DNA of 64,000 nucleotides from the NCBI GenBank assembly GCA_949752735.1, contig OX457036.1, positions 83,261,005 to 83,325,004 on the forward strand, read 5' to 3'. This stretch comes from Lumbricus terrestris (taxonomy: Eukaryota > Annelida > Clitellata > Crassiclitellata > Lumbricidae). Numbering within the stretch: the stretch's first letter is position 1; each line of letters begins with the position of its first letter. Below the pieces are notes generated by a model that worked only from the letters and a program-made list of their open reading frames with translations, made no database searches and was not told where the DNA came from. Shown here piece by piece: positions 59,701 through 64,000 of this stretch. The position numbers and the translations under genes were made by a program.

Positions 59701-61183
59701 TGCTGGCCTGAAAGAAAGTCCGTCCATGGATCAATTGTCTTTCAGTCGTCACACCATAATCAGTGTCACTATCAAAAAAGCTAAAACCAGTTTCGTTGTC
59801 ATTTGCCTCATCATTGCTACAATGAGTCAATGATGTCTGCCGTGGCAATAAAAATGAACTACATCATCACCACAATCACCTCTTTCATGTCTATTTTGTT
59901 GTATGTATCTAGATGTTTATGAAGTATGTGTTAAGATGTTGCATAAAGATTAAAGAGCTATCTCAGATATTTAATTTTGCCATGAAAGGGATTTCAACTT
60001 TGACCTTTTGATCAACAGTGCAACAAACTAACCACTAGATCATTTAAATTTACAGATAGTTGAAAATGTATCAAAGTCTTTCAGATGGGAAAGTAGAAAT
60101 GTGCACTGAAAGATTGGTGTATGAAAAACCAGTTTTATATGACCAGGGCATCACCATTAACAGTGTGTGATGAAATGCTGTGTGAAGAGACAATTCAATC
60201 AGATCAGATGGTCCAGATTAAAATAGAATCTCCCATTGTATACACTATGCATCAAAATCATTGGTCACCGACGAAGAAATCCTGCGCTTTCCTCACCAGC
60301 ATTCTTCGACGGCAGGTAATTCAGAACAATTATATAGACTCACAGCATAAAGGCCATTGTTGCTATGGCTGGGAGCCTACCTAACTATAAAATAAGTTTT
60401 ATCTCGTAAACATTTTGGTCTTTAGGCAATGTAGTAACAATTAGAAGACAACAGTAAGAGTTATTGATAGAGACAGTTGCCTACAGCTGAGCAGGATCTG
60501 TCGTTGGACGATATTTGAGAACCTTGAGCGCTGAGATGATGCGAATGGCTGTTTCATCTGCTGCTTCCTCTCGTACATCAATCTTTTGCTGACAGAACCA
60601 AGTTCAAATAAAATAAAATTATAAAAAGTGTACAAGAATCCAATCTTAGCTAAATATGTATCATTTGACAAAATATTATTGTCAGGCGACTAGAAGCTGG
60701 ATTAAAACAATAGTGATCGGCTGGATGAAACAGTTAAGCTGCTCCGAAGGACCAATTTACAACGCTCATGATTGCAAAATGCTCCGTTTTTAACAAATTA
60801 TGTAGCCTACTCTATTACTTACTTACTTACTTCACACAACAGCATTGACTGACGCGGAGGCTCAATGCCTCGCACGGAAACATTGGGCTACTGATCGCCG
60901 GAGCTGAGACCGCTCTATTATATATATTATGCCTCGATCTGTGACGGTCATACTGTTTACGTGCTACCGAGCCATCGGTAACATCTACCGATGGCATAAT
61001 AAGACATAAATCAGAACTAGTAATCCTAAAAGATTTTACCTTTGGATCAACCTCAGCCAGGACATCAGTGAGGACTTGCAGAAGCTGAATGGAGCCAAGA
61101 GAGTCGAAGGTAATCAGGTTATATCCTTTGTTGAACGGGTCCTTGTTCAGCTCACCAATGATGTACTTCAGTTGATCACTCAT
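50784..61183 (-). CDS. IFT81: IFT81, intraflagellar transport protein 81, complete, 14 exons, 680 aa
   Basis: Exons (minus): 61040-61183, 60485-60588, 59536-59707, 58589-58744, 57686-57796, 57322-57406, 56648-56811, 55852-55953, 55403-55546, 54096-54245, 53371-53589, 52834-52920, 51636-51793, 50784-51030. They total 2043 nt, or 680 aa against 676 in human. IFT81 is an IFT-B core subunit that pairs with IFT74 and carries tubulin into growing cilia. Seen: N-terminal calponin-homology-like domain (about 1-125; [41 protein letters not shown]), then long coiled coils with conserved blocks [54 protein letters not shown] and YISSDQ, and the C-terminal [17 protein letters not shown] and EDRLVL. An ATG 15 nt upstream (61198) is in frame, but MSDQ matches the family start. 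The last intron is GC-AG. The final exon lies between two inverted MITEs. Confidence 0.96.
51031..51635 (-). other. GC-AG last intron of IFT81
   Basis: On the minus strand exon 13 ends ...TCA-TTA-CG and is followed by GCAAGACAA; the acceptor is attttgtag at 51031-51032 with exon 14 starting A-GAG-CAG-TTC. Joining CG to A restores K-R-S-L-R-E-Q-F, matching human K-R-K-A-I-R-E-Q-Y. The nearest GT (GAC|GTCTCT, 14 nt on) leaves phase 0 and would frameshift the conserved C-terminus. The intron also holds one of the inverted MITEs (51256-51416). Confidence 0.82.
51256..51416 (-). mobile_element. 161-bp hAT MITE, copy 2, in the last IFT81 intron
   Basis: Same ends as copy 1, flanked by a perfect 8-bp duplication gactaagg (51248-51255 and 51417-51424). 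I count only about five differences from the complement of copy 1 and the same length, so both are recent insertions of one family. Confidence 0.92.
51897..52030 (+). repeat. Dispersed repeat related to 29150-29310
   Basis: catatcagggagaccaactt, then aaatcagatcaag and aatagc, match the block at 29205-29265. It lies in the IFT81 intron between exons 12 and 13. Confidence 0.45.
53655..53775 (+). repeat. tRNA-derived SINE
   Basis: ttagtggtctagttgttagcat (A box region) and ggggttcaatccc (B box), about 35 nt apart, are followed by a unique body and an (aat)n end near 53800. It is in an IFT81 intron, antisense to the gene. Confidence 0.65.
54430..54510 (-). repeat. CR1/L2-like LINE 3' tail, antisense
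   Basis: tttatttatttcaagtatttatatagcgcctcttcaagaaacctactcagaggcgctctc is the complement of the 3' end of the 19535-20240 LINE. It is in an IFT81 intron. Confidence 0.7.
57940..58200 (+). mobile_element. CR1/L2-like LINE 3' end, antisense to IFT81
   Basis: The plus frame has [19 protein letters not shown] followed by cctaagtaggaaccttgaag and gtcgttatataaat. It is a truncated copy in the IFT81 intron between exons 4 and 5. Confidence 0.72.
59106..59369. mobile_element. 264-bp hAT-like MITE in IFT81
   Basis: CAGGGCCAGATTAAG and CTTAATCCGGCCCTG are inverted with one mismatch. Flanks gccccaaa (59098-59105) and gcccaaaa (59370-59377) match at 7 of 8. The interior repeats ttttttagtcgttttgtcgaaattt twice, resembling the element at 8624-9029. 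It is in the intron between IFT81 exons 3 and 4. Confidence 0.78.
59985..60055 (-). repeat. tRNA-derived SINE fragment
   Basis: The complement reads gatctagtggttagtttgttgc (A box) and ggtcaaagttgaaatccc (degraded B box), about 35 nt apart. It is in the IFT81 intron between exons 2 and 3. Confidence 0.45.
60971..60995. other. Perfect 10-bp hairpin in IFT81 intron 1
   Basis: gccatcggta, loop acatc, taccgatggc. It follows the (tact)n run at about 60818-60835 and lies 45 nt downstream of the exon 1 donor on the minus strand. Confidence 0.7.
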
Positions 61184-61398
61184 GATGACAACTGACAATT
61201 CACAGTAAATTACAGTACAATTAACTTACAATATTTTAAAACCAAAAATAATATTCTTTTCATTCATTTAATTGAAGATTTATTAAGCTCTGAGAAGCAC
61301 AAATTAGGATAGCAAAATACGAAAATCTTTCGTTGCCTAGTGTATATACACCTGTGAAGACTCGCAGCAATGTTGATATTTTAACCTATTATATATAT

Positions 61399-62610
61399 AT
61401 AGGGTGACACGAAAGTTCGTTCACCGTTTTCAAAATGCGTTATCTCAGTAACGGTTTCATATTTCTCCATAATATTTTGTCAGTGTATACATCAGTCAAA
61501 TGAAAGACACTGGTACAAATTTTATTATGATCCGGTCCGTTTTCGTCATTATTTATAAGAAAATGTAAAGACGACCAGTTTTTGCGGAAAAAAACTACGT
61601 TCATCAAATTAACACAATAAAGAAACTGTGTAAACGCCTAGCCTCGTATACAAGCGTGACAAGACACTGTTGTTACCTATATAGGACATACACAGACGTA
61701 GGCTATTAGCGTACAGTGTCTCCTTTCTGCTTAATGACAGCACTGGCTCTATCCGGCATAGGAAGAGTAAGCTTATGTTCCGCCTGCTCCACAAATGATG
61801 GTGATTGTTTGGGGTGTGATGACTGCCATGGGTCTGTACTCGCAGTACTATGTACATCACAAACATTTTCGAGCAGATCGTGAAGCCAGCGTTCGAAAGA
61901 TAAAATGACAACAGCAGTGTCATGCAACGAAAGTTATTTGTTGACAATGACCTAGGAGTACCGGGTATTTAAGCAGGATGGCGCACGCTGTCATACATCA
62001 GCTGTGACGACAAAGTGGCTAGACGACAACCTCCCGTCACACATAAAGCCGAAGGATTGGTCACCTAACTCTTCGGACCTCTCTACTATTGATAACTTGT
62101 GGAGAACTTTATCTCTCAGTCTCAGCGTTTATAAAGATCCTGAGCCAAAGAACGCTGATTAGCTCAAGCGTAGCCTCCAACGAGGGTGGAGATTGATAGC
62201 AGTTGGGGCACTTCAGAGGCTGATCCAGTCATGCCGGATAGAGTCAGTGCTGTCATTAAGTAGAAAGGAGATACTGTGCGCTAATAGCCTACGTTTGTGT
62301 ATGTCCTATAGAGCTAACAACAGTGTCTTGTCAAGCTTGTATAGACTACGAGGCTAGGCGTAGCGCCGTAGGCCTATACACAGTTTTTTAATTGTGTTAA
62401 TTTGATGAACGCAGTTTTTCCGCAAAAACTGGTCGTCTTTACATTTTCTTATAAATAATGGCTAAAACGGACCGGATCATAATAAAATTTGTACCAGTAT
62501 CTTTCATTTGACTGGTGTATACACTGACAAAATAATATAGAGAAATATGAAGCCGTTACTGAGATAACGCATTTTGAAAACGGTGAACGAACTTTTGTGT
62601 CACCCTATAT
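61399..62610 (+). mobile_element. Tc1/mariner-like element with inverted arms of about 370 bp
   Basis: Left terminus tatatAGGGTGACAC-GAAAGTTCGTTCACC and right terminus ggtgaacgaacttttgtgtcaccctatata are inverted. The similarity continues through the whole left arm (about 61399-61767) and right arm (about 62235-62610), with landmarks ctcagtaacgg, gatccggtccgtttt, ctggtcgtctttacatttt and tccggcat. The central 460 bp hold a transposase relic. TA-rich flanks fit a TA target. The left end is 216 bp upstream of the IFT81 start codon. Confidence 0.85.
61968..62185 (+). pseudogene. Transposase fragment of the long-armed element
   Basis: One plus-strand frame reads FKQDGARCHTSAVTTKWLDD, then HIKPKDWSPNSSDLSTIDNL and WRTLS, and meets a stop after KNAD. 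This is the catalytic end of a Tc1/mariner-type DDE domain (QDGAxxH and DWxPxSxDLxxIDxxW). The N-terminal two thirds are absent. Confidence 0.8.
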
Positions 62611-62612
62611 AT

Positions 62613-63218
62613 TCCTTGCACTGTACAATGTCAGTGATATGATGCTCGTTACTAGGAACGCTAACCCTGAAAACTATAACGATTTAGAATAGTTGTCTTT
62701 CAACGAGAAAATCTATCCCAAGACATGTTGCAAAGCTTCTAACCAGCTAACGTACCGTTAATATTTGCTTTGAAAATGGTAATTTATTCTGTCGAAGTTA
62801 ATAACAAATTATATCCAACGGCATGAGAGACCGTCAGGAATGTCTCGCAGTCCACTCAATACTCTTGTCTCCTCCAACATAACTAAATAAATGTGTTATT
62901 CTCCTCAAATTGTAATTTTTCAATATAAAGAAATAATAAAAATTGACAAAAGTTATTAATATTTATCTCATAAAACTAGCATTCGTCTTAGTAAATAAAA
63001 AAGGCCAAATTTAGCAAAAAGGGTGTCGAGGCTAGCGTTCCTAAGCGCAGTATTTAATATACAAGACGCGCTCGGAATATGGCTCGGGGTTGATACAGAG
63101 CTATGATAGTACTCGTAAGTCGTAAATTCAAGATGCCTGCTCTAGGAGGCGGTCGTGTTTTTAAGACGTTCAGGCAAAGGTTCAGGGTTCTGGGAACGTA
63201 CGCTCGTCGCCTTTTTAG
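62613..63218. other. Sequence right of the long-armed element
   Basis: AT-rich and without a supported gene. If the element at 61399-62610 is a recent insertion, part of the original IFT81 promoter may lie here. I looked for an RFX X-box and found no convincing match. Confidence 0.4.
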
Positions 63219-63940
63219 CAACTCTCACCTCTTTAAGAACCTATCCGACTCATCTGATGTTCTAGTTCTTGACCTAGGCTAAATGTACAAGTAGGCATAC
63301 TATATATAGCCTTTAACTCTGCCACTTCCTATCCTCTGGTAGCCGAACTACGACCTCCTTCGAACTACTCGTATGGACAACCCCTCTGACTAGACACAGC
63401 GATCCCTCCTGAACTCCGCTCTTTTCCCGTTCCTCCTCCATCTTTGCTGGTCAGTGGTCGCCCACCATCACCCTCCTCATGAGCAGCAGTGGCGTAACAA
63501 TAGGGTAGAATGGGTAGACAAAGTCTAGGGGCCCCCGAGTGTAGAGGCCCCAGAGGGGCCCCCGAGTTTAATACATTTCAATAAGTACCGTAGGGAGAGG
63601 GCCCCACCTTCATATTTTGTCTAGGGGCCCCCGAGTTCCTATAGTTACGCCACTGATGAGCAGGTTCTTCTATCCATCACTCCTCGGGCTTTCCATTCGA
63701 AACTAAATTCTAGCCTTTAACCCGACTCATCTGATCTTCCACGTAGGCCTACTTCCTAGTCTCGACTCTCGACCCAGAGTCCTTGGTCGCGACCTAATTA
63801 AGCCACCCACCCTAACGCTAACAGTTAGGCTATAAATACTCTGCCACCTCTGATCCTTTATAAATTATAGCTGGTAACCGGACTACGACTTCCTTCCGAC
63901 TACTCTTTTTGACAACCCTTCTGACTAGACACAGCGCTCG
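63219..63940 (+). repeat. Direct repeat pair about 510 bp apart
   Basis: Copy 1 (63219-63420) and copy 2 (63715-63940) share ccgactcatctgat, actctgccac, a ccgaactacgacctcc/ccggactacgacttcc block, and ctgactagacacagcg. Each is interrupted by unrelated sequence; a MITE lies between them. Confidence 0.65.
63487..63655. mobile_element. 169-bp hAT MITE with perfect 8-bp target duplication
   Basis: CAGTGGCGTAAC and GTTACGCCACTG are perfectly inverted; atgagcag flanks both sides (63479-63486 and 63656-63663). The interior is built from repeats of ggggcccccgagt, unlike the MITEs at 50458 and 51256, so this is a separate family with similar ends. Confidence 0.9.
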
Positions 63941-64000
63941 CGCATAAGCTGGTGCCTGCGCTTCTTTTCCGAGTAGCGCTTTAGAAATGTTAGCTAGATC

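Noticed and set aside
61300..62760. RFX X-box for IFT81
   Set aside because: Candidates such as gttgcctagtgtat and gttactaggaacgc do not fit the consensus half-sites.

Overview
This is a eukaryotic, animal window. It has four intron-rich genes with canonical splice signals, one of them for cilium assembly (IFT81) and one for a furin-type proprotein convertase. The non-coding DNA is AT-rich and crowded with LINE 3' ends, tRNA-derived SINEs, hAT and Tc1/mariner elements and MITEs. Exon borders and protein lengths follow the vertebrate orthologues closely. The repeats are unlike those of vertebrates, so an invertebrate metazoan is the best guess; I cannot name the phylum. Exon coordinates below were assembled by hand from splice signals, reading frame and remembered family sequences; no alignment was run.

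Layout. 1-3138: mobile DNA (a hAT element with a Tc1/mariner element nested in it, then a LINE 3' end). 3139-8547, minus: six exons of a TMX2-like thioredoxin-related membrane protein whose 3' exons lie beyond the left edge. 8548-10660: intergenic, with a MITE and a CRE palindrome; TMX2 and the convertase are head to head. 10661-42676, plus: a complete 14-exon furin-like gene (763 aa) whose introns hold most of the repeats, including a TIR-flanked element with an antisense uncharacterised gene relic (29961-32273) and a decayed BED-finger hAT (39507-41333). 42677-46202: intergenic. 46203-47790, minus: a complete 3-exon CREBL2-like bZIP gene (120 aa). 47791-50783: repeat-rich spacer. 50784-61183, minus: a complete 14-exon IFT81 gene (680 aa). 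61184-64000: a long-armed Tc1/mariner-like element just upstream of IFT81, a MITE and a direct repeat.

The four genes have no obvious common pathway: TMX2 is an ER membrane protein, furin acts in the trans-Golgi and endosomes, CREBL2 is nuclear, IFT81 is ciliary. The most notable signals are two GC-AG introns in different genes, each required by reading frame; a triplicated splice donor after furin exon 3; two nearly identical inverted MITEs that bracket the last IFT81 exon; a TIR element carrying a relic of a widespread uncharacterised protein family; and several transposons with intact 8-bp target duplications.
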